A DNA stretch of 64,000 bases from Propionibacteriaceae bacterium (GTDB lineage Bacteria > Actinomycetota > Actinomycetes > Propionibacteriales > Propionibacteriaceae). Shown in pieces: positions 9,030-18,000 of the stretch. The DNA lies in contig JADKFR010000003.1 in NCBI GenBank assembly GCA_016717345.1, positions 124,001 to 188,000 on the forward strand. Direction: 5' to 3'. Below the pieces are notes generated by a model. The model saw nothing but the letters and a program-made list of their open reading frames with translations. It did not search any database and was not told the origin of the DNA. The position numbers and the translations under genes are program-made. How positions within the stretch are numbered: the first letter of the stretch is position 1; each line of letters begins with the position of its first letter.

Positions 9030-9245
9030 TTACTTGCCGGTCTTCTTCGCGTAGCGCTTCTCGAAGCGGGCGATGCGGCCTCCGGTGTCGAGGATCTTCT
9101 GCTTGCCGGTGTAGAAGGGGTGGCAAGCGGCGCAGACCTCGGCGTGAATCTGGCCGTTCTTGGAGGTGCTGCGCGTGGTGAAGGAGTTGCCGCAGGTGCA
9201 GGTGACCTGGGTCTCCTTGTAGTCGGGGTGGATCCCTTGCTTCAT
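9030..9245 (-). CDS. rpmE: 50S ribosomal protein bL31 (zinc-binding form)
   Basis: A 71-residue ribosomal protein. Four cysteines (Cys16, Cys18, Cys38, Cys41) form the zinc site of the C+ form of bL31, as opposed to the C- paralogue made under zinc starvation. It opens MKQGIHPDYKETQVTCTCGN and contains the conserved HPFYTGKQK segment. It stands alone between rho (122-base gap) and prfA, with its own candidate promoter and terminator. The C- paralogue is not in the window. Confidence 0.97.
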   Translation of the reverse strand: MKQGIHPDYKETQVTCTCGNSFTTRSTSKNGQIHAEVCAACHPFYTGKQKILDTGGRIARFEKRYAKKTGK

Positions 9246-9325
9246 GGTTGTCTCCTCGTCGCGGACCGGGTCGCTGGTGAGTGATGGGCTGGATGAACCC
9301 GTGCGTGAACCGGCACCGACCTCCC

Positions 9326-9354
9326 ATTCTGACTCAGGAGGCCTCGTTCTCCAA
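9326..9354 (-). promoter_or_regulatory. Candidate housekeeping promoter for rpmE
   Basis: On the minus strand, TTGGAG (9354-9349) and CAGAAT (9331-9326) are separated by exactly 17 bases, a plausible SigA-type -35/-10 pair. It lies in the gap between rho and rpmE, about 80 bases ahead of the rpmE ATG. A similar pair (TTGAGC-18-CAGAAT) precedes the bL37 gene. This is pattern matching only. Confidence 0.35.
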
Positions 9355-9367
9355 ACCGGGCCGCCAG

Positions 9368-11170
9368 CTACTCCGGGTTAGGGGTGGTCTTGGAGATCAG
9401 CATCAGGAACTCCCGGTTGCTCGAGGTCTTGCGCATGCGGTTGAGCAACATTTCGAGGCTCTGCTGGGCATCCTGGGACGACAACACCCGCCTCAACTTC
9501 CAGATGATGGCGAGTTCCTCGCGACCCAACAGCATCTCTTCGCGGCGCGTCCCGGAAGCGACCGGGTCGATGGCCGGGAAGATCCGCTTGTCGGCGAGCT
9601 CGCGTCGGAGCCGCAACTCCATGTTGCCGGTGCCCTTGAACTCCTCGAAGATCACCTCGTCCATCTTCGAACCGGTCTCGATCAGGGCAGTCGCCAAGAT
9701 GGTGAGGGATCCACCATTCTCGATGTTGCGGGCGGCGCCGAAGAACTTCTTGGGCGGGTAGAGCGCCGCAGAATCGACACCGCCGGACAGGATTCGTCCC
9801 GACGCCGGCGCCGCGAGGTTGTAGGCACGACCCAGCCGCGTGATGCCGTCCAACAGGACGACCACGTCACGGCCCATTTCGACCAAACGCTTGGCCCGTT
9901 CGATGGCAAGTTCCGAAATCGTGGTGTGGTCGTCGGCGGGACGGTCGAAGGTCGAGGCGATCACCTCGCCGGTGACCGTCCGCTCGAAGTCGGTGACCTC
10001 TTCGGGGCGCTCGTCGACCAGCACCACCATCAGATGGACCTCCGGGTGGTTCGCTGTGATCGCATTCGCAATGGCCTGCATCACCAGCGTCTTTCCCGCC
10101 TTCGGCGGAGACACGATGAGCCCGCGTTGCCCCTTGCCCACTGGCGCGACCAGATCAATGATCCGGCCGGTCATGTTCAACGGCGTCGTCTCGAGCTTGA
10201 ACCGCTCGTTGGGATACAGCGGCGTCAACTTGGCGAATTCGGGGCGGTCCTTCGCCTTCTCGGGGGCGTCGGCATTGATCGAATCGATGCGCACCAGTGG
10301 ATTGAACTTCTCGCGGCGCTCACTGTCCCTGGGCTGCCGGATGGCGCCGGTCACGATGTCGCCCTTGCGCAGGCCGTACTTGCGGACCATCGACAGCGAC
10401 ACATAGGCATCATTCGACCCTGGGAGGTAGCCGCTGGTGCGCACGAAGGCGTAGTTGTCGAGCACGTCGAGGATTCCCGAGATGTCGACGACGACGTCAT
10501 CGTCGGTGACCACCGGTTCGGCCTCCATGCGGTCCAGCCCCACGCCGACGGCGCGACCGGTGTTGCCAGGCCTGCGGTTCTGCCGATCCCGGCTGCGCCG
10601 ACGTCGACCCCGCCGCCCTGGCCCGAAGTCGTCATCGCCATTGTCCCGTTCGACCCGAGGCTGTCGCGGCTGCTGCTGCTGCGACGGCGGCTCAGGGCTG
10701 GAGACCGGGACATCCCCCGACTCCCCCGCAGGCTGAGGGGCTGAACCGGCATCCCGACGGCGCCGCTGCCGACCCCCGCCTTCGGCACGCAGGGCATCAA
10801 GCCGCGACGCGACATCGTCCCCCGGACCGGCTTCTGCCTGGGCCGGGGCCTTGGCCGCTGCCGGCGCCGCCTGGGCCGAGGGGCCCGGGTCCGGCTGCGC
10901 GCTGGGCTGGACGGATTGCTGCGCCGGCTCGGCCGAGGCCGCGCGACGACTACGCCGCGGCGGTGCCACCTCCCCGGCTGCTGTCGCTGAAGCGGGTGAG
11001 GAACCGTGCTGGGCATTCTGGATGGCCTCTACCAACGCGCCCTTGCGCAGGCTGGAGGCACCCTTGATGCCGAGGGAGGACGCCAGGTGCTTCAGGTCCG
11101 GCAGCAGCATCCTCTCGATGCCGCCGCTGCGGGTTGTAGAAGCCGACGTCTGATTGATCGTGTCGGTCAC
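9368..11170 (-). CDS. rho: Transcription termination factor Rho
   Basis: Hexameric RNA helicase that ends transcription. The 600-residue protein begins with a GTG codon behind a GAGG ribosome site. An N-terminal Rho_N domain (LKHLASSLGIKGASSLRKGALVEAI, about residues 26-50) is followed by a long low-complexity insert rich in Ala, Pro, Arg and Gln to about residue 200, typical of high-GC Gram-positive Rho. Then come the RNA-binding domain (VVVDISGILDVLDNYAFVRTSGYLPG) and the ATPase core with Walker A SPPKAGKTLVMQ and the DERPEEVTDF segment. The upstream thrH gene is likely a separate unit. Confidence 0.97.
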   Translation of the reverse strand: MTDTINQTSASTTRSGGIERMLLPDLKHLASSLGIKGASSLRKGALVEAIQNAQHGSSPASATAAGEVAPPRRSRRAASAEPAQQSVQPSAQPDPGPSAQAAPAAAKAPAQAEAGPGDDVASRLDALRAEGGGRQRRRRDAGSAPQPAGESGDVPVSSPEPPSQQQQPRQPRVERDNGDDDFGPGRRGRRRRSRDRQNRRPGNTGRAVGVGLDRMEAEPVVTDDDVVVDISGILDVLDNYAFVRTSGYLPGSNDAYVSLSMVRKYGLRKGDIVTGAIRQPRDSERREKFNPLVRIDSINADAPEKAKDRPEFAKLTPLYPNERFKLETTPLNMTGRIIDLVAPVGKGQRGLIVSPPKAGKTLVMQAIANAITANHPEVHLMVVLVDERPEEVTDFERTVTGEVIASTFDRPADDHTTISELAIERAKRLVEMGRDVVVLLDGITRLGRAYNLAAPASGRILSGGVDSAALYPPKKFFGAARNIENGGSLTILATALIETGSKMDEVIFEEFKGTGNMELRLRRELADKRIFPAIDPVASGTRREEMLLGREELAIIWKLRRVLSSQDAQQSLEMLLNRMRKTSSNREFLMLISKTTPNPE

Positions 11171-11264
11171 GAACTTTGACCCTCAACAATGTGAAGATCG
11201 ACTCTTCGACGGAGAAGCCGTCACGCCCGATCTGTGGAGCGTTGCGCACCATGGCGACGGCTCC

Positions 11265-11295
11265 ACGATAGCACTGCCCTCGGCGGGACGCTCAA
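11265..11295 (-). promoter_or_regulatory. Candidate promoter for rho
   Basis: TTGAGC (11295-11290, overlapping the thrH stop) and TATCGT (11270-11265) are 19 bases apart on the minus strand, ahead of a leader of roughly 90 bases before the rho GTG. The -10 hexamer is the same TATCGT seen before tRNA-Val at 34664. The spacing is slightly long, so the -35 is uncertain. Confidence 0.35.
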
Positions 11296-11900
11296 TCCAG
11301 AGCGCCCAGGGCAGACCGGAACGATTCGCGCAGTTCGTCGTAGCTGCGCGCGACCGGGAATTGCGGGAAGTCGCTCACCACGTTGTCGGGGGGATTGATC
11401 AGGATGCCCGCTTCTGCCTCACTGAGCATGCCCGTGTCGTTGTAGGAGTCCCCTGCCGCCACAACCCGGAAGTTGAGTTCGTGAAACGCCTTGACGGCCG
11501 CCCGTTTCGAATCGGGCTGTCGCAGCCGGTATCCCACGATGCGATCGTCGGCCACGTCGAGTCGGTGACACAGCAACGCCGGGTAACCCAACTGCGCCAT
11601 CAGCGGCATGGCGAACTCGTAGAACGTGTCCGACAGGATCACGACCTGCGCACGGCGCCGCAGCCAGTCCAGGAAGTCCGCGGCTCCGGGCAGGGGACCC
11701 ATCCCACGTATCACCTTCTGGATCATGGGAAGTCCGATCCCGTTGGCATCCAGGATCGCCAAGCGGTGTCGCATCAACTCGTCATAGTCAGGGAGATCCC
11801 GCGTGGTCAGCCGGAGTTCCTCGATACCGGTGCGCAGGGCGACATTGATCCAGATCTCGGGGACGAGGACGCCTTCGAGATCCAGGCAGGCGAGATGCAT
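11292..11900 (-). CDS. thrH: ThrH: phosphoserine phosphatase / homoserine phosphotransferase
   Basis: HAD-superfamily enzyme of 202 residues that closely resembles Pseudomonas ThrH along its whole length: MHLACLDLEGVLVPEIW at the start, PLPGAADFLDWLRRR, VVILSDTFYEFAMPLM, LRQPDSKRAAVKAF, and AAGDSYNDTGMLSEAEAGIL. In Pseudomonas, ThrH dephosphorylates phosphoserine and can transfer the phosphate to homoserine, bypassing homoserine kinase. The start overlaps the hom stop by one base (TGATG), so the two are co-translated. This position normally holds thrC and thrB in actinobacteria. Which activity dominates here cannot be told from sequence. Confidence 0.88.
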   Translation of the reverse strand: MHLACLDLEGVLVPEIWINVALRTGIEELRLTTRDLPDYDELMRHRLAILDANGIGLPMIQKVIRGMGPLPGAADFLDWLRRRAQVVILSDTFYEFAMPLMAQLGYPALLCHRLDVADDRIVGYRLRQPDSKRAAVKAFHELNFRVVAAGDSYNDTGMLSEAEAGILINPPDNVVSDFPQFPVARSYDELRESFRSALGALD

Positions 11901-13210
11901 CAGGCGGCCTCCACCCTGATCAGGGTCACGCCCGGTTCCACGTGGGGCATGGCCTCAAGATCGGCCACGGTCGCCACCACCTGGGCGTGGGTGGCCACGT
12001 GCGTCATCACGCCGAGGTGAGCCCGGGACTCCACCACTGCCCCGTCCTGGCGGACGGCTTGCAGCGAGATCCCCTGGGCAGCGAAGCTGGCGGCGACCTG
12101 GGCAAGCACGCCGGGCTCGTCGCGTACCACCAGTGAGACGTAATAGCGCGACGAAACCTCGTCTGCGGGCGTGATACCCCGCGCGGAGTAGACCGACTCC
12201 CCGGGCCCCAACGCCCCGCGGGCCCGGTTCCGCGCGGCGGTCACCAGATCGCCAAGAACGGCCGAGGCGGTCGGCGACCCGCCGGCCCCCGGACCCATGA
12301 ACATCAACCGGCCGGCGTAGCGAGACTCGATGAACACAGCGTTGTAGGCGCCCGGGATCGCTGCCAGCGGATGACTCAACGGCACCATCGTCGGGTGCAC
12401 CCCGACTGCGATGGTGCCATCAGCACTCAGCGAACAATTCGCCAGGAGTTTGATGACACACCCCATTTCGTGCGCTGCGGCGATGTCCTGGGGAGAAATC
12501 CCGGTGATGCCCTCACGATCGACATCACTGAGACGGACGCGGGTGTGGAACGCCAGCGACGCGAGGATCGCTGCCTTCGCGGCGGCGTCGAAGCCTTCGA
12601 CGTCGGCGGTCGGATCCGCCTCGGCAAAGCCGAGCGCCTGGGCTTCTGCAAGCACGTCGGAGAAGCTCGCGGCGTCGGTGTGCATCTTGTCAAGGATGAA
12701 GTTCGTGGTGCCGTTGACGATCCCCTTCACCGCGGTGACCTCATCACCGACCAGAGACTCCCGGAGCGGACGGATGATCGGGATCGCGCCGGCCACGGCG
12801 GCTTCGTAGTAGACGTCCACCCCTGCTGCCGCGGCCGCCGCGTAGATCGATCCACCGTCCTCAGCCAACAGGGCCTTGTTGGCGGTCACCACCGAGGCTC
12901 CCGCCTCGATCGCCGCGAGAATCAGGCTGCGCGCGGGTTCCATCCCCCCGACCAGTTCGATCACGAGGTCGATATCGCCTCGCTGGACCAGGGCCAGGCC
13001 GTCAGTCGTGAAGAGCGCCGGATCGATTCCAGGGCGCGGCTTCGTGGCGTCCCGGACAGCGATTCCGACCAGTTCGAGCGGACGTCCGATCCGGGCGCGG
13101 AAATCCTCCTCGTGGGTGATCAACAACCTCGCCACCTGGGAACCCACCACGCCGCAGCCGAGCAGCGCGACCTTGAGCGGAACCGATGTGGTCATGGCTG
13201 CATCCTTCAT
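11900..13210 (-). CDS. hom: Homoserine dehydrogenase
   Basis: Reduces aspartate semialdehyde to homoserine, the branch point to threonine and methionine. The 436-residue protein has an N-terminal NAD(P) fold (VALLGCGVVGSQVARLL), the catalytic-domain signature (VKGIVNGTTNFILDKM, then AQALGFAEADPTADVEGFDAAAK), and a C-terminal ACT domain (YYVSLVVRDEPGVLAQVAASF) that usually gives threonine feedback inhibition. Its first ATG overlaps the lysA stop (ATGA); a second ATG five codons in, behind GGATGC, is an alternative start. Confidence 0.96.
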   Translation of the reverse strand: MKDAAMTTSVPLKVALLGCGVVGSQVARLLITHEEDFRARIGRPLELVGIAVRDATKPRPGIDPALFTTDGLALVQRGDIDLVIELVGGMEPARSLILAAIEAGASVVTANKALLAEDGGSIYAAAAAAGVDVYYEAAVAGAIPIIRPLRESLVGDEVTAVKGIVNGTTNFILDKMHTDAASFSDVLAEAQALGFAEADPTADVEGFDAAAKAAILASLAFHTRVRLSDVDREGITGISPQDIAAAHEMGCVIKLLANCSLSADGTIAVGVHPTMVPLSHPLAAIPGAYNAVFIESRYAGRLMFMGPGAGGSPTASAVLGDLVTAARNRARGALGPGESVYSARGITPADEVSSRYYVSLVVRDEPGVLAQVAASFAAQGISLQAVRQDGAVVESRAHLGVMTHVATHAQVVATVADLEAMPHVEPGVTLIRVEAA

Positions 13211-14616
13211 TCGCCGGCGCCGGCGTCGAGGGCCAGCAGGTCTTCCAGGGTTTCGCGGCGGATCAAGGTGGTGATCCGGGCGTCCCGTACCGAGACGACC
13301 GGGGGCCGCGGAGTGTGATTGTAGTTGCTCGCCATCGATCGGCTGTACGCGCCCGAGGCTGGAACGGCCAGGAGGTCGCCGGGTCGGATATCCCCCGGCA
13401 GGAACTCGTCCCTCACCAGGATGTCGCCGCCCTCGCAGTGAACTCCCACGACCCGCGAGACCACCGGTTCGGCTGTGGAGGCCCGCGAAGCAAGAGCTGC
13501 GGAATACTCCGCGGCGTAGAGGGCGGGGCGGATGTTGTCGCTCATGCCGCCGTCCACCGAGATGTAGCGTCGCGACGTCCCGCCTCCGAGTTGGACGGAC
13601 TTCACCGTTCCGACCCGGTACAACGCCATTCCGGCCGGGCCCACGATGGCGCGGCCGGGCTCGATGGAGATCGCCGGCTCAGTCAGGCCGGTAGCGCGGC
13701 ACTCCTGCGCAATGATCGAACGCAGGCCCGTCGCCAAGTCGTCGGGCGAGGCGGGGTCGTCCTCCTTGGTGTAGGCGATCCCGAAGCCCCCGCCCAGATC
13801 CAGTTCCGGCAATTCCACTCCGGTCTCCTGGGCGAACTGGGCCAGCAGGCGGAGGGTACGTTTTGCGGCGACCTCGAAGCCATCGGTGTCGAAGATCTGC
13901 GACCCGATATGGGAGTGGATCCCGACCAGGTTCAGTCGCGGGCTGCGGTAACAACGCAGCATCGATCCCATGGCCTGCCCGCTGAGGATCGAGAAGCCGA
14001 ACTTCTGGTCTTCATGAGCCGTGGCGATGTACTCATGGGTGTGCGCCTCCACCCCGGTGGTCACCCTGATCATGACCTGGGCAGTGATGTCGAGTTCGTC
14101 GCACAGCCATTCAAGCCTCGTGATCTCGTCATCGGAGTCGACGACGATGCGGCCGATCCCGCGGGTGAGGCCGAGGCGCAACTCTGGAACGCTCTTGTTG
14201 TTGCCGTGCATGGCGATCGTGCCCGGGTCGAGTCCGGCGCGCAGCGCGACGGTGAGTTCGCCCAGGGAACAGACGTCGAGGTGCAGGCCCTCCTCTGCGA
14301 TCCAGCGTGCGACGGTCGTGGAGAGGAACGACTTGCCCGCGTAGTACACCGTCCAACCTCGGAACGCCTCCCGCCAGGCGCGGGCACGCTCCCGGAGATC
14401 CAGCTCGTCGACGACGTAGGCAGGGGTGCCGACCTGCTCCGCCAGGTCGGTGACACGCAGGCCGGCGACCGAGAGGACACCGTCGGCCTCACGGGTGACG
14501 CCAGAACTCCACAAGGTGGGACTGAGCGCGTTGACGTCGTCAGGGCGGGTCAGCCACACCGGCGCCGGGTACGTGGCGTCGGCATGGATCGAGCCCGCGA
14601 CGTGCATGTGGGTCAT
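13207..14616 (-). CDS. lysA: Diaminopimelate decarboxylase
   Basis: PLP enzyme that makes lysine from meso-diaminopimelate. The frame stays open upstream to a GTG at 14679, but homologues begin like MTHMHVAGSIHADATYPAP, so ATG 14616 (469 residues) is preferred. The PLP lysine is in YYAGKSFLS, and HGNNKS, SHIGSQI, DLGGGFGIAYT, EPGRAIVGPAG and CEGGDILVRDEFLP are all present. No clear ribosome site precedes 14616, and CACAGT lies 6 bases before it, so the message may be leaderless. First gene of lysA-hom-thrH. Confidence 0.95.
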   Translation of the reverse strand: MTHMHVAGSIHADATYPAPVWLTRPDDVNALSPTLWSSGVTREADGVLSVAGLRVTDLAEQVGTPAYVVDELDLRERARAWREAFRGWTVYYAGKSFLSTTVARWIAEEGLHLDVCSLGELTVALRAGLDPGTIAMHGNNKSVPELRLGLTRGIGRIVVDSDDEITRLEWLCDELDITAQVMIRVTTGVEAHTHEYIATAHEDQKFGFSILSGQAMGSMLRCYRSPRLNLVGIHSHIGSQIFDTDGFEVAAKRTLRLLAQFAQETGVELPELDLGGGFGIAYTKEDDPASPDDLATGLRSIIAQECRATGLTEPAISIEPGRAIVGPAGMALYRVGTVKSVQLGGGTSRRYISVDGGMSDNIRPALYAAEYSAALASRASTAEPVVSRVVGVHCEGGDILVRDEFLPGDIRPGDLLAVPASGAYSRSMASNYNHTPRPPVVSVRDARITTLIRRETLEDLLALDAGAGE

Positions 14617-14773
14617 GCCGGTACTGTGCCAGAGGTTGCCCTCCGGCAGCCATCCGGATCCGGTGATGGTCACGCCCACCAGCGCGACCCCCTGGCTGGA
14701 CGCGGCACGCCGTGGCGACTGATCACTCGGACTTTGCTACAGTTGCCGAGGCTCAGGGCGTTGCCCTGGCTGG

Positions 14774-14845
14774 GCCCCCGTAGCTCAGGGGATAGAGCAC
14801 CGCCCTCCGGAGGCGGGAGCGCGCGTTCGAATCGCGCCGGGGGCG
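14774..14845 (+). tRNA. tRNA-Arg (anticodon CCG)
   Basis: The acceptor arms GCCCCCG (14774-14780) and CGGGGGC (14838-14844) pair fully. The D arm (GCTC...GAGC), an anticodon stem CCGCC/GGCGG around loop CTCCGGA, and a T loop TTCGAATC are all in place. The anticodon CCG reads CGG arginine codons. The 3' CCA is not encoded. It lies between divergent lysA and kgd. Confidence 0.95.
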
Positions 14846-14854
14846 CCCAGGCAC

Positions 14855-14891
14855 CACGCTGCACCGGTCAGGCTTGACCCGCAGCAGCGTG
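14855..14891 (+). terminator. Nested stem-loop after tRNA-Arg
   Basis: Outer arms CACGCTGC (14855-14862) and GCAGCGTG (14884-14891) are perfect, and inside them GGTCA (14866-14870) pairs with TGACC (14875-14879) around a 4-base loop. It starts 9 bases after the tRNA-Arg discriminator, so it most likely ends or processes the tRNA transcript. There is no U-run. It could instead belong to the kgd leader. Confidence 0.45.
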
Positions 14892-15040
14892 AGTCACCAA
14901 GAGCCCGCCCAAGAACCGCACCTCGCCGTGTGGAAAGCGCAGGGATTCGGACACATCCCCGCTGGAACGTTCAAAGGCGACGCCAGGTGAGTAGCATGCG
15001 AGGGGCCGACCAAGCAGCCTGCACAAGGAAGAAGACGATT

Positions 15041-18000
15041 GTGGCTCCGACGCCCCAGGACGTGAGATCAGGCGAATCCTCGACTGACTTCGGAGCCAAT
15101 GACTGGCTCATCGAAGAACTCCACCAGCAGTACCTGAACGATCCTGGATCAGTGGACGCGTCCTGGGCCGAGTACTTTGCGGGGCTACCCCATGTCACCA
15201 CCACGCCGGCGCTCGCGGTGCCGGCAGCGCCTGAGCCACCCGCCGAGCAACCCGCCGAGGCCCCCCCGGCGCCCGCGGCAGCCGTCCCTCCGGTGGTCGT
15301 CACCGAAACGCCCGCGCCCGCGCCCGCCACGCCGGGAGGCACTCCGGTGGGAAGGGTCGAACCATCGACCACCCGGGTGTCAGGCCCCCAGGGGCCCGGT
15401 TCGGGGAGCGGGATCTCAGCCGATCTGCCGCGCATCCAGGTCCCGCAGGCCCGGACGGCGGCCGAGCCGACCCTGACCACCCTGCGCGGAGCACCCATGC
15501 GGACCGCGGCGAACATGGACGCCTCGCTGAGTGTCCCGACGGCCACCTCGGTGCGGCAGATCCCGATGAAACTCGTCATCGACCAGCGCCAGATGGTCAA
15601 CGACCACCTCGCGCGTTCCACGGGCGGCAAGGTCTCCTTCACCCACCTCATCGGGTTCGCGATGGTGCAGGCGCTCAAGGCGCTGCCTGAGATGAACAAT
15701 CATTACGAGGTCGTCGAGGGCAAGCCCACCCTGGTGACCCCCGGCGTCATCAATCTCGGCCTTGCCATCGACCTGCCCAAGCCTGACGGCAGCCGACAGT
15801 TGCTCGTCCCCAGCATCAAGGACTGCGGCATTCTCGACTTCGCCCAGTTCTGGGCCGCCTACGAACAGGTCGTGGCCAAGGCTCGCAAGAACGAACTCAC
15901 CGTCGCGGATTTCGCCAACACCACCGCCACCCTGACCAACCCCGGGGGTATCGGCACCAACCATTCAGTGCCGCGCCTGATGTCGGGGCAAGGCATGATC
16001 CTGGGAGTCGGCTCCATCGAATACCCCCCGGAGTTCCAGGGCGCCAGCCAGTCCCGGATCAACCAGCTCGGGGTCTCCAAGGTCACGACCCTCACCTCGA
16101 CCTACGATCACCGGGTCATTCAGGGCGCCCAGTCCGGCGAGTTCCTCAAGCGAATGCACGAACTGCTGATCGGCAAGCATCACTTCTACGATCAGATCTT
16201 CGCAGCGCTCCGGGTCCCCTACACGCCGATCCGCTGGGCCTCGGACATCAGCGACGAGGCGCTGGGCGCGATCCCCCGCAGCGCCCGGATCTACTCGTTG
16301 ATCAACGCCTACCGCACCCTCGGCCATTACATGGCCGACATCGACCCGTTGGAGTACCGGCAGCGCTCCCACCCGGAGCTCGCCATCGAACACCATGGCC
16401 TAACGTTGTGGGACCTCGACCGAAGCTTCCCGGTGGGAAGTTTCGGGGGCCACGAGGGCACCACCGCGACGATGCGGGAGATCCTCGCCATGCTGCGCGG
16501 ATCCTATTGCCGCACCGTGGGCGTCGAGTACATGCACATCGCCGACAACGAGCAGCGCACATGGATCCAGGAGCGGTTCGAACGCCCCTTCGTCCCCTGG
16601 CCACGTGAGGAACACCTGCGGATTCTGGACAAGCTCAACGAAGCCGAGATCTTCGAAACCTTCCTGCAGACCAAGTTCGTCGGCCAGAAACGATTCTCGT
16701 TGGAGGGCGGCGAATCCACCATCGTCTGCCTGGACGAGATCTGTGAGCAGGCAGCGAACGCGGGCCTCGACGAGGCCATCATCGGCATGCCGCACCGCGG
16801 ACGGTTGAACGTCCTCGCGAACGTGATCGGGAAGTCCTACGCCCAGATCTTCCGGGAGTTCGACGGCAGCTACGATCCACGGCTCACCCAGGGCACCGGC
16901 GACGTCAAGTACCACCTGGGCTCCGAAGGCCAGTTCACCGCGATGACCGGCAAGACCATCCGCACCTCGGTGGCCGCCAACCCCAGCCACCTGGAGGCCG
17001 TCAACCCGGTCGTGGAAGGCATCGCCCGGGCGAAACTCGATCAGGCCGGACGCAAAGGGATCTACCCGATCCTGCCGATCCTGCTGCACGGGGACGCGGC
17101 CTTCGCCGGACAGGGCGTGGTTTACGAGACCTTGCAGATGAGCCAGTTGCGCGCCTTCAAGACCGGAGGCTCCCTTCACCTGGTCGTCAACAACCAGGTG
17201 GGATTCACCACGGCGCCCGCCGAGTCCCGCTCGTCCGTCTACTGCACCGACGTCGCCAAGACCGTGGGCGCCCCCATCTTCCACGTCAACGGCGACGATC
17301 CGGAAGCGGTCGCCAGGGTTGCCCAGATCGCCTTCGACTTCCGGCAGGCCTTCAACAAGGACGTCGTCATCGACCTGGTCTGCTACCGCCGCCGCGGCCA
17401 CAACGAAGGCGACGACCCCAGCTTCACCCAACCCCTGATGTACGACCTCATCGAGCAGAAGCGAAGCGTTCGCAAGCTGTACACCGAGGCACTGATCGGC
17501 CGTGGCGACATCTCAACCGACGACGCGGACCAGGTGATAGCGCACTTCCGCCAACGCCTTGAGGCTGTCTTCCGCGAGGTTCGGGAAGCCGACTCCGCCG
17601 AGGACGCGAGCTACCGGAAGGTTCCCTACTACCCTCCGAAACTCGGCAAGGACATCGGCACAGCGATCACGTCCGACACCATGGAGACGGTCGCGCAGGC
17701 ACATCTGACCTTCCCCGCGGGTTTCAGCGTGCATCCCAAGGTCATGCCCCAACTCCAGCGACGTGCGGACTCGATCCGCAACGGACCGATCGACTGGGCC
17801 ACGGCCGAGCTGCTCGCCTTCGGTTCGTTGTTGATGGAGGGAAGGCCCGTTCGCCTCGTTGGCCAGGACAGTCGTCGTGGCACGTTCTCCCAGCGATTTG
17901 CCGCCGTCATCGACCGGGTCACCAACGAATCGTTCGTGCCGCTGAAACATCTCTCCGACGATCAGGGGCAGTTCTACGTCTTCGACTCACTCCTGAGCGA

